Below the pieces are notes generated by a model. That model had not been told where the DNA came from. It searched no databases and saw only the letters and a list, made by a program, of their open reading frames with translations. A DNA stretch of 64,000 nt from Deltaproteobacteria bacterium (lineage in GTDB: Bacteria; Myxococcota; UBA727; VGSZ01): contig JADZDP010000091.1 of assembly GCA_020850995.1 (NCBI GenBank), positions 1 through 64,000 on the forward strand, written 5' to 3'. Position numbers and translations under genes: made by a program. How positions within the stretch are numbered: the first letter of the stretch is position 1; each line of letters opens with the position of its first letter. This document shows, one piece after another, positions 7,968-16,582 of this stretch.

Positions 7968-8956
7968 GCGCAGCGCTGGCGTTGCTCGCCGCGCTCGGCG
8001 CCGCCACGCCGGCGGGAGATGCGCCCGCGGTAGTGCTCTTGCCCGTGCAGCCCGAGGGCACCACCAGCGTGAAGCAGGCGCGCGGCGTGAGCGCGCAGCT
8101 GCGCGGCGCCCTGGAGGCGGGGCCAGCGCAGGAGGCGCTGTGCACGCTGCTCTCGGCGTCGAAGGACGACGACAAGCAGGCGGATCGCTGTCGTCGCGAC
8201 GCCACCTGTCTCGGCGAGCTGGCGGCGCTCCGCGGCGCCGACGTCTTGGTGGCGGGCGTGCTTGCGCCCGGCGCCGACGGGCTGCTGGTGTCGCTGGTAG
8301 TGGTCGGGCCCGCTGGCAAAGAGGCGCTGCGACGCGTGGAGGCGACGCTGCGCGGCGACGCCGGCGACGAGCGCCGCATCGATCGCCTGGTGCGCACGGC
8401 GGTGGGCCCCCACGCCTTGCGCGGCACCTTGGCGCTCACGGGCGACGACGGCGCCAGCGTGACGCTCGACGGCGCGGCCCGCGGCACCCTGCCCCTGCCA
8501 GGGCCCCTCGAGCACCTCGTCGAGGGCGAGCACGATCTGCTGGTGGAGAAGCCGGGCTTCGAGCCCTATCGCCGTCCCGTGTCCATCGCGCACCGGGAGA
8601 TCCTGGCGGTGAAGGCGACCCTGCTGCCGCTGACCAGCGGCGATCGCGCGCGGGTCCCGTCGGCCGCAGGAGCGCAGAGCGCAGGGCCGCCCACCGACGT
8701 GCTCATCGTCGGCGGCGTGGGCGTGGGGTTGGTGGCGCTCGGGCTGGTGGCGGGCACCTGGAGCTTGCTCGACGCCTTGGCGCTCGAGGCGCGCGCCAAG
8801 GAGCAGCAGCTCATGTTTCCCCGCGACACGGGCTTGTTGGTGCGAGGCCAGGCGCTGGCGTGGACGGCCGACGGCCTCTACGTGGTCGGGCTCGGCGCCG
8901 TGGCGGTGGCCGGCGCCATGCTCCTGCTCGCGCCCGACGACGAGGTGGGGCCGTGA
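7964..8956 (+). CDS. Exported PEGA-domain-like protein
   Basis: A 330-residue protein with a signal peptide (about 1-16). The N-terminal half (about 20-145) resembles the GGx/PQQ-less 'ADVLVAGVL' type domain seen again at 48991. Next comes a PEGA-like beta-domain (about 150-215) with GASVTLDG and a GEHDLLVEKPGFEPYRRPV core, then two C-terminal membrane helices (about 245-265 and 305-325). PEGA domains are wall- or surface-associated beta-sandwiches common in myxobacteria. It overlaps both neighbours by 4 bases (ATGA at 7964 and GTGA at 8953), so it is co-translated with them. Confidence 0.7.
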   Translation: MSAALALLAALGAATPAGDAPAVVLLPVQPEGTTSVKQARGVSAQLRGALEAGPAQEALCTLLSASKDDDKQADRCRRDATCLGELAALRGADVLVAGVLAPGADGLLVSLVVVGPAGKEALRRVEATLRGDAGDERRIDRLVRTAVGPHALRGTLALTGDDGASVTLDGAARGTLPLPGPLEHLVEGEHDLLVEKPGFEPYRRPVSIAHREILAVKATLLPLTSGDRARVPSAAGAQSAGPPTDVLIVGGVGVGLVALGLVAGTWSLLDALALEARAKEQQLMFPRDTGLLVRGQALAWTADGLYVVGLGAVAVAGAMLLLAPDDEVGP

Positions 8957-10062
8957 TCCGCACCGCGACCAAGGCGGCGCGTTTGGCCGGCGGCGCCCTC
9001 GGCGTTGCGTGGGCATGCTGCGCATGCCTGTTCCTGCCGGACCTGGCGAGCCACGGCTACGCGTCCTGTGCCGACGACAGCGAGTGCCCTGCGGGCCGCT
9101 TCTGTGACCAGTCGCTGTGCGCGCCGCCGCCGTGGCACGACCAGAGCTTCGGCGCGCGCCGCGCGGTCATCGTCGAGAACTCCGCGCTGACCCCGATCCC
9201 CGCGGGCGCCGCCGTGCCCCTCGTGGTGGGCGGCGATGGCGGCGCGCTGAGCTTGGCGGAGCTCGGCGCCTCCTTCCGCTTCGCCGACTTCGATCGCGCC
9301 AGCGCGTCGTGGCGCGTGGTGCCCGTGTACCTCGATCGCGAGAGCGACCGCTTCATTGCCTGGATCCCGGTCGCGCGCGCCGTCCCGCCCGGTGGCAGCG
9401 ACGTGCTGGTGTTCATCGAGAGCAACGCCGCCGACGGGCTACCCCACGTCACCGAGGACGCCGCCGCCACCTTCGAGCACTGGCAGGGCTTCGACGCGGC
9501 GCTCGACGAGGGGTGGTTCCAGAGCCCGGCCGGTGGCCCCGTGGTGCAAGACGGCGTGGTCAACGTCGCCGGCAACCAGGCCATCGTGTGGCAGACGCCG
9601 CTGGTGCCGCCGGTGCTGGTCACGCTGGTGGCGCGCATCAACGGCGCCACCTGCGACGAGGTGTTCCTGGGCTTGATCGGCGACGACCGCGGCCTGTTCC
9701 AGGTGCCGCCCGAAGCAGGCCTGTTCGTCGGCGCCGATCTGGCCGCCAGCGCGCAGGTGGCGCCCACGGCCGACAGCACGCCCACCAACGTTGGTGACGG
9801 GCTGCAGGCCATCAACGCCATGGAGCGCACCACCGTGGCCATCGACGGCGGCGGCGTGCTCATCACGCACGGCGACACCGTCGCCTTCGCCGACCCCGAC
9901 GTGCGGCCGCCCTTCGGTGTCGATCCCCTGTACCTGGCGGTGCAGGTGGGCGGCACCTGCTCCGTCGACGTGGAGGCGCTGTGGGCCACGGCGCTGCCGC
10001 AGCCCCTCCCCACCGTGGTGGTACAGCCGCCGGTCACCTTCAACCTCGCCTTCGAGAACTGA
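8953..10062 (+). CDS. Exported DUF2341-like beta-sandwich protein
   Basis: A 369-residue protein starting at GTG 8953. The N-terminus is a signal sequence ending near WACCACLFLP, possibly lipidated on one of its cysteines. A compact Cys-rich motif (CADDSECPAGRFCDQSLC, about 37-54), common at the start of myxobacterial surface proteins, follows. After it comes a DUF2341-like region: RRAVIVENSALTPIP, then FRFADFD, an IPVARAVPPGG turn and a lectin-like FEHWQGFDAAL segment. DUF2341 domains sit in surface or secreted proteins that may bind glycans or mediate adhesion. It is the last of four overlapping genes; the response regulator begins 8 bases later. Confidence 0.65.
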   Translation: MIRTATKAARLAGGALGVAWACCACLFLPDLASHGYASCADDSECPAGRFCDQSLCAPPPWHDQSFGARRAVIVENSALTPIPAGAAVPLVVGGDGGALSLAELGASFRFADFDRASASWRVVPVYLDRESDRFIAWIPVARAVPPGGSDVLVFIESNAADGLPHVTEDAAATFEHWQGFDAALDEGWFQSPAGGPVVQDGVVNVAGNQAIVWQTPLVPPVLVTLVARINGATCDEVFLGLIGDDRGLFQVPPEAGLFVGADLAASAQVAPTADSTPTNVGDGLQAINAMERTTVAIDGGGVLITHGDTVAFADPDVRPPFGVDPLYLAVQVGGTCSVDVEALWATALPQPLPTVVVQPPVTFNLAFEN

Positions 10063-10070
10063 CCAAGCTC

Positions 10071-10787
10071 ATGTCGACCAAGCCGCGCCTCCTCGTCGTG
10101 GAAGATGACACCTCGATCGCCGCCGGGTTGCGCATGAACCTGCGGCACGAGGGCTTCGACGTGACCGTGACCGCCGATGGCGAGGCCGGCCTGCGCGAGG
10201 CTTTGGCCAGCCCGCCAGACCTCATCCTGCTCGACGTCATGCTGCCCGTCATGAACGGCTTCGAGGTGCTGCGTGAGCTGCGTCGCCGTGGCAGCACCGC
10301 GGGGGTCATCATGCTCACCGCCAAGGGGCTCGAGGAGGACAAGGTGCTCGGCCTCGACCTGGGCGCCGACGACTACGTGCAGAAGCCGTTCGGCTTGCCG
10401 GAGCTGATCGCTCGCGTGCATGCGGTGCTGCGCCGGCGCCGCTCGCAGACACCCGCGACCGTGTGCTTCGACGACGTCGTCATCGACCGCCATGCGCGCA
10501 CCGTCACGCGCGCCGGGGCGCCGGTGGAGCTGTCGCCGCGCGAGATGTCGCTCTTGCTCTACCTGGTCGAGCACCCGGGCCGTGCCGTCACGCGCACCGC
10601 GCTGCTCGAGGGTGCGTGGGGCCTCGACTACGACGGCACCGAGCGCACCATCGACAACTTCGTGGTGTCGCTGCGCAAGAAGCTCGAGCAGGACGCCGAG
10701 GCACCCAAGCGCTTCGTCACCGTGCGCGGCGTCGGCTATCGCTTCGAAGGCAAGGAGGGGCCCTCGAAAGGACACGTTGATCGGTGA
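10071..10787 (+). CDS. OmpR/PhoB-family response regulator
   Basis: A 238-residue two-component transcription factor. The receiver domain (about 6-118) has the acidic pair E11/D12/D13, phospho-acceptor D55 in LLLDVMLP, switch Thr in MLTAK and the conserved Lys of QKPFG. The C-terminal winged-helix domain (about 130-230) has LSPREMSLLLYL, the recognition-helix region ERTIDNFVVSLRKKLE and a VRGVGYRF wing. No histidine kinase is adjacent, so the partner is elsewhere. It starts 8 bases after the DUF2341-like gene and is likely in that operon, which it may control. Confidence 0.9.
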   Translation: MSTKPRLLVVEDDTSIAAGLRMNLRHEGFDVTVTADGEAGLREALASPPDLILLDVMLPVMNGFEVLRELRRRGSTAGVIMLTAKGLEEDKVLGLDLGADDYVQKPFGLPELIARVHAVLRRRRSQTPATVCFDDVVIDRHARTVTRAGAPVELSPREMSLLLYLVEHPGRAVTRTALLEGAWGLDYDGTERTIDNFVVSLRKKLEQDAEAPKRFVTVRGVGYRFEGKEGPSKGHVDR

Positions 10788-10833
10788 TCGCTCAACCTGC
10801 CCATGCGAGGGCTCCATCCGCGCGTCGACCGCC

Positions 10834-12108
10834 TCAGCGCCCCTCGTGTTCGCCCTGCGCGCCGAGCGGTGCCATGGCGCCCCCAACCACCGCGTACCAG
10901 CCGGGCGCCGTGTCGGCGCGCACGCGTGTCAGCGTGGCTGCAGGATCGCCGACGAGCCGGACCCCGCGCGGGATGGCGCGGCCGGCGGCGATGGCGACGC
11001 CGGCGCCCACGAAGACGTCGGGACCGAAGGCCACCCCGCAGGGGAGCTCCCCCACCGCGCGCAAGGCGCCGCCGTCGTCGACCTTGACGGCGGCGCCGGG
11101 CGCGAGGTCGAAGGGACGCGCGAAGGAGGTGAGGGCGCAGCGCGGGCCAACGACGCACGCCTGGATGCCGTTGGCGCAGGCGTCGGTGTCGCCGAAGGTC
11201 ACGCAGGCCGAGAGCGTGGAGTTGAGCGACACGAAAGTACGCGGGCCGAGCGCGCAGCCGTTGACGTGCGCGCGCTGCTCGATGACGCAGCCATCGCCGA
11301 TCACGGAGTTGCGCAGGTAGCAATGGGCGCCCACCGTGACGTCGTCGCCGAGCACACAGCTCTCCACCACCGCGCTCGGGTGGATGTGGGTGCGCCGCCC
11401 GGTGAACACCAAGCGGCCCGGCAGCGCACGCAGCGTGGCTGCGCCGCTTGGGCGCAACGCTGGCAAGAGCCGCAGCGCCGTCGCCAGCGGGTGCGCCGCA
11501 GCCCGATCGAGCAGCGCCACCTGCGGCGCGACGTGCCCGGCGCGCAGCACGTGCAGCCAGTGCCGGACGCGCATCGCCACCGTCGAGGTGAGGGGCCACG
11601 CCAGGGTGCTGTCGCCGACCCCGAGGATGTGGCGCGGCACCGGCACCTGGAGCAGGCGCTCGCGATACGGCGCGGCGCACCAACGATCGGGCTCGAGCGC
11701 GAACAGCTCCTGCGCGCGCGCGCGACTGCCCGCAGGGAGATACGCGACGTCGAAGGCGGCGCGCCCCTCGCCGTCGACAGCGAGGTCTTGCAGCGGCAAG
11801 GTCAGCTCGAGCAGGCGCGAGCGGGGCAGGCAGAGCCGCACCGGTGCGCTGGCCGCCGCGGCCGCGCGCACGAAGCCGCGCAGCGCCCGGCGCGTCAGCC
11901 ACACGTCGTCCTTGACCACCAACGCGGGGCCCTCGATGAGCTCGTCGTCGCCGACGAGCGTGGGCACCGTGTTGGGCTCGACGAGGCCCGCCGCACGCAG
12001 CGCGAGCAGCCGCGCGGACGCGAGCGTGCCGGCGCCGATGGGAACGTCGTTCACGCCGCACGCGAAGGGCTCGATGCGCGCGCCGCTCGCGACGACGCAG
12101 ACCTTCAC
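10834..12108 (-). CDS. Left-handed beta-helix protein (nucleotidyltransferase/acyltransferase-like)
   Basis: A 424-residue protein starting at GTG 12108, overlapping the glmU stop by 4 bases. The first ~240 residues resemble a diverged nucleotide-sugar pyrophosphorylase fold (PIGAGTLAS near the start, then LVVKDDVWLTRRAL), but the canonical LAAGxGxR motif is missing. Residues about 265-400 carry hexapeptide repeats (IHPSAVVESCVLGDDVTVGA, then VIGDGCVIE) forming a left-handed beta-helix as in acetyltransferases. Similar proteins occur as GlmU-like sugar-phosphate transferases. Being coupled to glmU suggests an amino-sugar or cell-wall role; the donor and substrate are unknown. Confidence 0.7.
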   Translation of the reverse strand: MKVCVVASGARIEPFACGVNDVPIGAGTLASARLLALRAAGLVEPNTVPTLVGDDELIEGPALVVKDDVWLTRRALRGFVRAAAAASAPVRLCLPRSRLLELTLPLQDLAVDGEGRAAFDVAYLPAGSRARAQELFALEPDRWCAAPYRERLLQVPVPRHILGVGDSTLAWPLTSTVAMRVRHWLHVLRAGHVAPQVALLDRAAAHPLATALRLLPALRPSGAATLRALPGRLVFTGRRTHIHPSAVVESCVLGDDVTVGAHCYLRNSVIGDGCVIEQRAHVNGCALGPRTFVSLNSTLSACVTFGDTDACANGIQACVVGPRCALTSFARPFDLAPGAAVKVDDGGALRAVGELPCGVAFGPDVFVGAGVAIAAGRAIPRGVRLVGDPAATLTRVRADTAPGWYAVVGGAMAPLGAQGEHEGR

Positions 12109-13517
12109 GGCTTCTTCTTGGCGCGCTCGGCGTTGCGCGCGCGCAGCCCGGCGGCGTAGCCGGGCTTGTTCTCCTGGCGCCCGCGTCCGATGGCGAGCGC
12201 GTCTTCCGGCACGTCGGCGGAGATGGTGCTGCCGGCGGCCACGTAGCCGCCGCGCCCGATGGTCACCGGCGCCACCAGCGTGGCGTTGCTGCCGACGAAC
12301 ACACCGTCGCCGATGGTGGTTTGGTACTTGCCGACACCGTCGTAGTTGCAGGTGATGGTGCCTGCACCGATGTTGGCGCCGGCGCCGACCTCGGCGTCGC
12401 CCAGGTAGGTGAGGTGGTTGGCCTTGCTGCCCTTGCCCAAGCGCGCCTTCTTCATCTCGACGAAGTTGCCCACATGCGCGCCCTCGTCGAGCACGGCGCC
12501 GGGGCGTAGGCGCGCGAAGGGGCCGACGGTGCACCCCTCGCCGACCCGGGCGCCGTCGCACACCGAGTACGGGTGGATGATGGAGCCCGCGGCCACGACG
12601 GTGTCGTGCAAGACACAGCCGGCGCCCACGACGACCTCGTCCTTCACGTCGGTGGCGCCGGTGAGCTGGACGAGCGGGCCCACGGTGACGTCGACGCCGA
12701 AGCGGACGTCGGCGTCGACCACGACCGAGGTCGGCAGCAGGAAGGTCACGCCCTCGAGCTGCGCGCGTCGGATGACGCGCTCTTGCAGCACCGCGGCGGC
12801 CGCGGCCAGCTGCGCGCGGTCGTTCACGCCCTGGGTCTCCTTCGCGTCGACCTCGAGGGTGGCGACGCCGCGGCCATCGGCGCGCGCGGCCGCCACCAGA
12901 TCCGTGAGGTAGAGCTCGCCCTGCGCGTTGGCCGGCGTGAGCCGCCCGAGGGCGGTGCGCAGCCAGGCGGCGTCGGCGGCGTACACGCCGGGGTTGATCT
13001 CGTCGATGCGCCGTTGCTCGGGGGTGGCGTCCTTCTCCTCGACGATGCGCTCGGGCAGCCCGTCGCTGCCGCGGAGCACGCGGCCGTAGCCGTGGGGATC
13101 GTCGACGCGCGTGGTCCACAGCGCCAGCGGAGCCGCTGTGCGATGGCGCAGGTCGACGAGCGCGGCCAGGTGCTCGGACGTCAAGAGCGGGCAGTCCCCG
13201 TACACGATCAGCACCGTGCCCGACCACGCGCCGAGCGCCTCGAGCCCCACCCGCGCCGCGTGCCCGGTGCCGAGCTGCGCCTCCTGCCGCGCGGTCCTGA
13301 CAGTGTCGCCGAAGCGCCGCCGCACCGCGCGCTCCACGACATCGCCGCCGTGGCCGAGGACCAGCACCACCGGCGACGCGCCCGCGCCGAGGGCCGCCTC
13401 CGTAGGCCATGCGATCAGGGGCTTGCCGCAGGCGGGGTGCAGCACCTTGGGTAGCGCGCTACTCATGCGCGTGCCCTTGCCGGCGGCGAGGACGAGCGCG
13501 GCGACGTTTCGTTCCAT
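12105..13517 (-). CDS. glmU: Bifunctional UDP-N-acetylglucosamine pyrophosphorylase / glucosamine-1-phosphate N-acetyltransferase
   Basis: A 470-residue cytosolic enzyme making UDP-GlcNAc from glucosamine-1-phosphate in two steps. The N-terminal uridylyltransferase has LAAGKGTRM (about 9-17), QLGTGHA, YGDCPLL and the NPGVY metal/sugar region. The C-terminal left-handed beta-helix holds the acetyltransferase site: RLRPGAVL, KANHLTYLGD (catalytic His) and GTITCNYDG. Length matches canonical GlmU. The start at 13517 places MERNVAALVLAAG at the N-terminus; the ribosome-binding site is weak. The gene is divergent from the DUF4388 gene with 49 bases between, and overlaps the second beta-helix gene at its 3' end. 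Confidence 0.95.
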   Translation of the reverse strand: MERNVAALVLAAGKGTRMSSALPKVLHPACGKPLIAWPTEAALGAGASPVVLVLGHGGDVVERAVRRRFGDTVRTARQEAQLGTGHAARVGLEALGAWSGTVLIVYGDCPLLTSEHLAALVDLRHRTAAPLALWTTRVDDPHGYGRVLRGSDGLPERIVEEKDATPEQRRIDEINPGVYAADAAWLRTALGRLTPANAQGELYLTDLVAAARADGRGVATLEVDAKETQGVNDRAQLAAAAAVLQERVIRRAQLEGVTFLLPTSVVVDADVRFGVDVTVGPLVQLTGATDVKDEVVVGAGCVLHDTVVAAGSIIHPYSVCDGARVGEGCTVGPFARLRPGAVLDEGAHVGNFVEMKKARLGKGSKANHLTYLGDAEVGAGANIGAGTITCNYDGVGKYQTTIGDGVFVGSNATLVAPVTIGRGGYVAAGSTISADVPEDALAIGRGRQENKPGYAAGLRARNAERAKKKP

Positions 13518-13552
13518 GGCCCGGACGATGACCGCATGGTGGTGCAAAGCAC

Positions 13553-13560
13553 AAGGAGGA
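13553..13560 (+). promoter_or_regulatory. Strong ribosome-binding site that fixes the DUF4388 gene start
   Basis: AAGGAGGA sits 6 bases upstream of GTG 13567. This is a near-perfect anti-SD match and favours the GTG over upstream in-frame starts that would run into the divergent glmU promoter region. Confidence 0.8.
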
Positions 13561-13566
13561 GGGAGC

Positions 13567-14880
13567 GTGTTTGACGTCGGCCCCCTGACCGTGGAATCAA
13601 GGGGGCTCGGAGGCGTCGTGGCGACGATCAGCGGCGACATCGGCTTCATGCCGGTCGGCGACCTCGTCATCTGGATCGCGAATCGTGCGCTCAATTGCAC
13701 GATGGTCGTGCGACGTCGCGGCGCCGAGGCCAAGCTCGTGGTGCGCGAAGGCTTGCTGTGGCAGGCGGCCTCGTCCGATCCGCGCGAATACCTCGGGCAG
13801 CACCTGATCAACTTCGGCTACATCACCGAGGAGCAGCTCCAGCGCGCCTTCGACACCCAGCAGGAGACCCATGTGCCGCTCGGGCGCGTGCTGGTGATGG
13901 TGGAGGCGGTGACACAGGAGCAGCTCGACCGCGTGCTCGTGTTCAAGACCCGCGAGAGCTTGCTCGAGGCCATGGGCTGGGGCGAGGGCACCTTCAAGGC
14001 CACCGACGACGTGCCGGGGACCCGTGAGCTCGACGTCGTGCAGCCCGTGGATCTGTTCGAGGCCCACAGCGAGGCGCTGGCGCGCATGCAGATGTGGCAG
14101 GAGATCCGGCGGGTGTTTCCCTCCGACGCCACGCGCGTCGAGGTGAGCATCGACCCCGCGCGGCTCGCGGGCTTCGACAAGAAGCTCGTGACCTTGATGT
14201 TGGCCGGCCGCTCCATCGGCGAGGCCAGCCTCGAGCTGCGCTCGATGGACTTCCAGACCTACGCGCGCCTCTACGACCTCTACAACCGCGGCGCCGTGCG
14301 GCCGCGTCTGGCCGGCGAGCAAGCTCCACCACCGCGCGCACCGCCGCCGAGCGCGCCGACGCCAGCGCCGGCGAGCATGCCCTTCCGCGCCGACGTGCCG
14401 CGCACCGTGCCGCCGCCACCGCCACCCGGGCTGCCGCCACCGCCGCCGGTGCGGGCCGAGGTGCCGCGCGAGGCGCCTGGCGTGCAGGTGCCGGCGGAGG
14501 CGCAGGATCCGCTCGCGGCCCTGCGCGTGGCCTTGGCCGGTCGCAACTGGTCCGAGGCGCTGCTCTTGTCGCAACGCATCCTCGAGCGCGATCCGCTCGA
14601 CGCCGAGGGCATCGCCGGCTACCGCGTGGCGGAGGTGCAGCTCAAGAAGGCCGTCCCCGAAGACGAGGCCGTGGATCTTCGGCGGGTGCCGCGGCTCGGT
14701 ATGCGCCGCGAGCAGATCGCGCTCGCCCACCTGACCTCCAAGGAGCGCTACGTGCTCTCGCGTGTCGACGGTCGCCGCTCGCTGCAACAGATCGCGGCGG
14801 TGAGCCCCATTCAGAAGGCCGAGCTGGTGCGCATCGTCAACGCGTTCGTCAGCCGCGGCGTGCTCAAGCTCGATCCATGA
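13567..14880 (+). CDS. DUF4388 (PatA-like N-terminal) domain protein
   Basis: A 437-residue soluble protein starting at GTG 13567. Residues about 5-160 form a DUF4388-type domain (GDIGFMPVGDLVIWIANRAL and LVVREGLLWQAASS). It includes a T2SSE-N-like segment, LGQHLINFGYITEEQLQRAF, with VPLGRVLV. A proline-rich linker of PPP runs (about 250-315) connects to a tetratricopeptide-like helical part (DPLAALRVALAGRNWSEALLL, about 325-375) and a final winged-helix-like stretch (LTSKERYVLSRVDGRRSLQQI). DUF4388 proteins are abundant in predatory and gliding delta-type bacteria and act as regulatory scaffolds. It is followed after 3 bases by the first of three lipoprotein genes. Confidence 0.75.
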   Translation: MFDVGPLTVESRGLGGVVATISGDIGFMPVGDLVIWIANRALNCTMVVRRRGAEAKLVVREGLLWQAASSDPREYLGQHLINFGYITEEQLQRAFDTQQETHVPLGRVLVMVEAVTQEQLDRVLVFKTRESLLEAMGWGEGTFKATDDVPGTRELDVVQPVDLFEAHSEALARMQMWQEIRRVFPSDATRVEVSIDPARLAGFDKKLVTLMLAGRSIGEASLELRSMDFQTYARLYDLYNRGAVRPRLAGEQAPPPRAPPPSAPTPAPASMPFRADVPRTVPPPPPPGLPPPPPVRAEVPREAPGVQVPAEAQDPLAALRVALAGRNWSEALLLSQRILERDPLDAEGIAGYRVAEVQLKKAVPEDEAVDLRRVPRLGMRREQIALAHLTSKERYVLSRVDGRRSLQQIAAVSPIQKAELVRIVNAFVSRGVLKLDP

Positions 14881-14883
14881 CCC

Positions 14884-15453
14884 ATGCGCGCCCCGCTCAC
14901 GCTCCTGGGTATCTCGGCGGTGCTGGTGCCGCTCGCGGCCAGCGCCTGCCGCCCGGCGCTGGCGCCGCTGCAGGGCTACTCCGTGGTGCGCCAACCGATC
15001 ATCGACTGCACGCTGACGGGCGCGACCTCGCGCGACTGTGTCGATGAGGACGAGCTCGCGCAGCGTCGTACCCGCGCGCATTGGGTGGTCGAGCACACGC
15101 CCGACGAGACCTTCACGCTCACCACCGAGGAGGGCGTCACGCTGCCGGGCATCTGGTTCGACGACGACGGTCGGGTGCTGAACGAGCCGCCGTGCACGGG
15201 CGAGGGCGGTATCTGCTACTTCGCGCGCCGCAAGTTCGAGTCGGTGGATGCACGCGACAACGACTGCACGCGCTTCGGCGAGCTGGTCTCGATCCTGCGC
15301 CGCGCGCCCGACGGCACCATCGCGGGCATCATTGGCGACCAAAACGGCACCGACGAGCGCTGCGGCACCTCCACCATCGTGCAGCGCATCGACGACGTCA
15401 CCGGTGAACCAACGACGCAGGCCTCGCTGGCGCGCAGCGAGAGCGCCGAATGA
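14884..15453 (+). CDS. Lipoprotein, first of three tandem paralogues
   Basis: A 189-residue exported protein, signal peptide with lipobox ASAC (Cys22). The mature part begins with VVRQPIIDC, has a second Cys in SRDC, then WVVEHTPDETF, a PCTGEGG..CYF loop and NDCTRFGE. The same layout (VV..x..C..., (W)xVEH/VEQxxD, then a Cys-Thr-Thr/Val-Thr strand) recurs in the next two genes, so all three look like copies of one ~140-residue domain. It starts 3 bases after the DUF4388 gene and its stop overlaps the next ATG. No known family recognised. Confidence 0.65.
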   Translation: MRAPLTLLGISAVLVPLAASACRPALAPLQGYSVVRQPIIDCTLTGATSRDCVDEDELAQRRTRAHWVVEHTPDETFTLTTEEGVTLPGIWFDDDGRVLNEPPCTGEGGICYFARRKFESVDARDNDCTRFGELVSILRRAPDGTIAGIIGDQNGTDERCGTSTIVQRIDDVTGEPTTQASLARSESAE

Positions 15454-15950
15454 ACGTCCGAGCATGCACCTGGGCGGCCGTGTTGGGCGTGACCACCCTC
15501 GGCGCCTGCCGCTGCGACTCTTTCCGCTTCTATGACGTGGTGCGCGATCGCGTCGAAGAGTGCGACATCCTGCCCCAGGGCGAGCTGTGCGACGAGCCCG
15601 AGGGTTTTGCACCGCCGGTGACCGAGGTGTGGGCGGTGGAGCACGCTGGCGACGAGATCAGGGTGTACGTCGACGAAGAGGTGTGGATCGCCGAGCCCCA
15701 GAACCCAGAGGACAACCCGAGCTTCGTCACCGCCAACAAGGTCGAGGTGAGCGCGCGCGAGCCCGGGCCGTGCACGACGACCCGCACGCGCAGCTTCGAG
15801 ATCCTCGCCACGCCAGACCCGTACACGGGCACGCTCACGGGCGAGATCGCGGAGCGCTCGATTCTCATCGGTCCCGAGGCGTGCGGCGAGACGCCTACCG
15901 GCCTGCGCACGCGCGCGCGCCTCGACGGCGTGCCGACGGGTGCGCCATGA
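15450..15950 (+). CDS. Lipoprotein, second of three tandem paralogues
   Basis: A 166-residue lipoprotein with lipobox LGAC (Cys20). It shares with its neighbours the start VVRDRVEEC, the WAVEHAGDEI strand, and a CTTTRTRSFEI strand corresponding to CTVTDRIEISLEI in the third copy. Four conserved cysteines after the lipid anchor suggest disulfides in the periplasm or at the cell surface. It overlaps the first gene (ATGA 15450) and the third (ATGA 15947), so all three are translationally coupled. Function unknown. Confidence 0.65.
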   Translation: MNVRACTWAAVLGVTTLGACRCDSFRFYDVVRDRVEECDILPQGELCDEPEGFAPPVTEVWAVEHAGDEIRVYVDEEVWIAEPQNPEDNPSFVTANKVEVSAREPGPCTTTRTRSFEILATPDPYTGTLTGEIAERSILIGPEACGETPTGLRTRARLDGVPTGAP

Positions 15951-16495
15951 GCGGTGGCGCGCGCGCCCTGGCGCTCGGCGTCGTGCTCGTTATGCCGCTT
16001 GGCCTCGCGGCGTGCGGCGACCCGCAGGTGCACGCGAGCTTCAGCAGCAGGGTGGTGCAGCACGAGATCTGCCGCGTGGTGGGCGACCGCCCGGAGGTGT
16101 GCACGCGCGAAGAGCGCACCGACGACCTGCGGGTGCGCTTGGTGGAGCAAGCCACCGACAACGTGTGGCTGTACGGCATCGTCCGCGGCGGCGTGGCCGA
16201 CCGCGCCGTCCTCGGCTCGTACGACGAGGAGGGGGACCTGCTGTTCATCGACGAGGCGGTGCACGAGAGCGACGCCAGCACGTGTACGGTCACCGATCGC
16301 ATCGAGATCTCGCTCGAGATCCCCGCCGACGCCGACCCGTCGGCGATCGGCGTCGATCCCTGCGTCCCGCTGGTGGGCCGCGAGACCGAGGTGACCACCT
16401 CGTCGGCGGGCTGCGACACCGTCAATGATCCGCAGCTCGCCGAGTCGCTGATCGCGCGTCGTCGTTGGGAGCCCGTGCCTGAGTGCGTGCCATAG
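15947..16495 (+). CDS. Lipoprotein, third of three tandem paralogues
   Basis: A 182-residue lipoprotein with lipobox LAAC (Cys23). It has SSRVVQHEIC at the mature start, a diverged RLVEQATDNVW strand, then CTVTDRIEISLEI and a Cys-containing tail ending PECVP. It is the most diverged of the triplet in its middle. It ends 87 bases before the stop of the convergent dikinase-like gene, separated by a weak hairpin. No family recognised; by context an envelope protein made with the DUF4388 protein. Confidence 0.65.
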   Translation: MSGGARALALGVVLVMPLGLAACGDPQVHASFSSRVVQHEICRVVGDRPEVCTREERTDDLRVRLVEQATDNVWLYGIVRGGVADRAVLGSYDEEGDLLFIDEAVHESDASTCTVTDRIEISLEIPADADPSAIGVDPCVPLVGRETEVTTSSAGCDTVNDPQLAESLIARRRWEPVPECVP

Positions 16496-16531
16496 CGTTC
16501 GGTTCATACCCCCTCCCGTCGCGTGCATCGC

Positions 16532-16571
16532 GCCCGCTCGATCCGGGGTTGTCAAACGAGCTCTCGCGGGC
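16532..16571. terminator. Weak hairpin between convergent genes
   Basis: GCCCGCTCG (16532-16540) can pair imperfectly with CGAG (16557-16560) and GCGGGC (16566-16571). It lies in the 87-base gap between two convergent stops, where a bidirectional terminator is expected. There is no T-tract on either strand, so the call is tentative. Confidence 0.25.
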
Positions 16572-16582
16572 ACCGCCGACCC

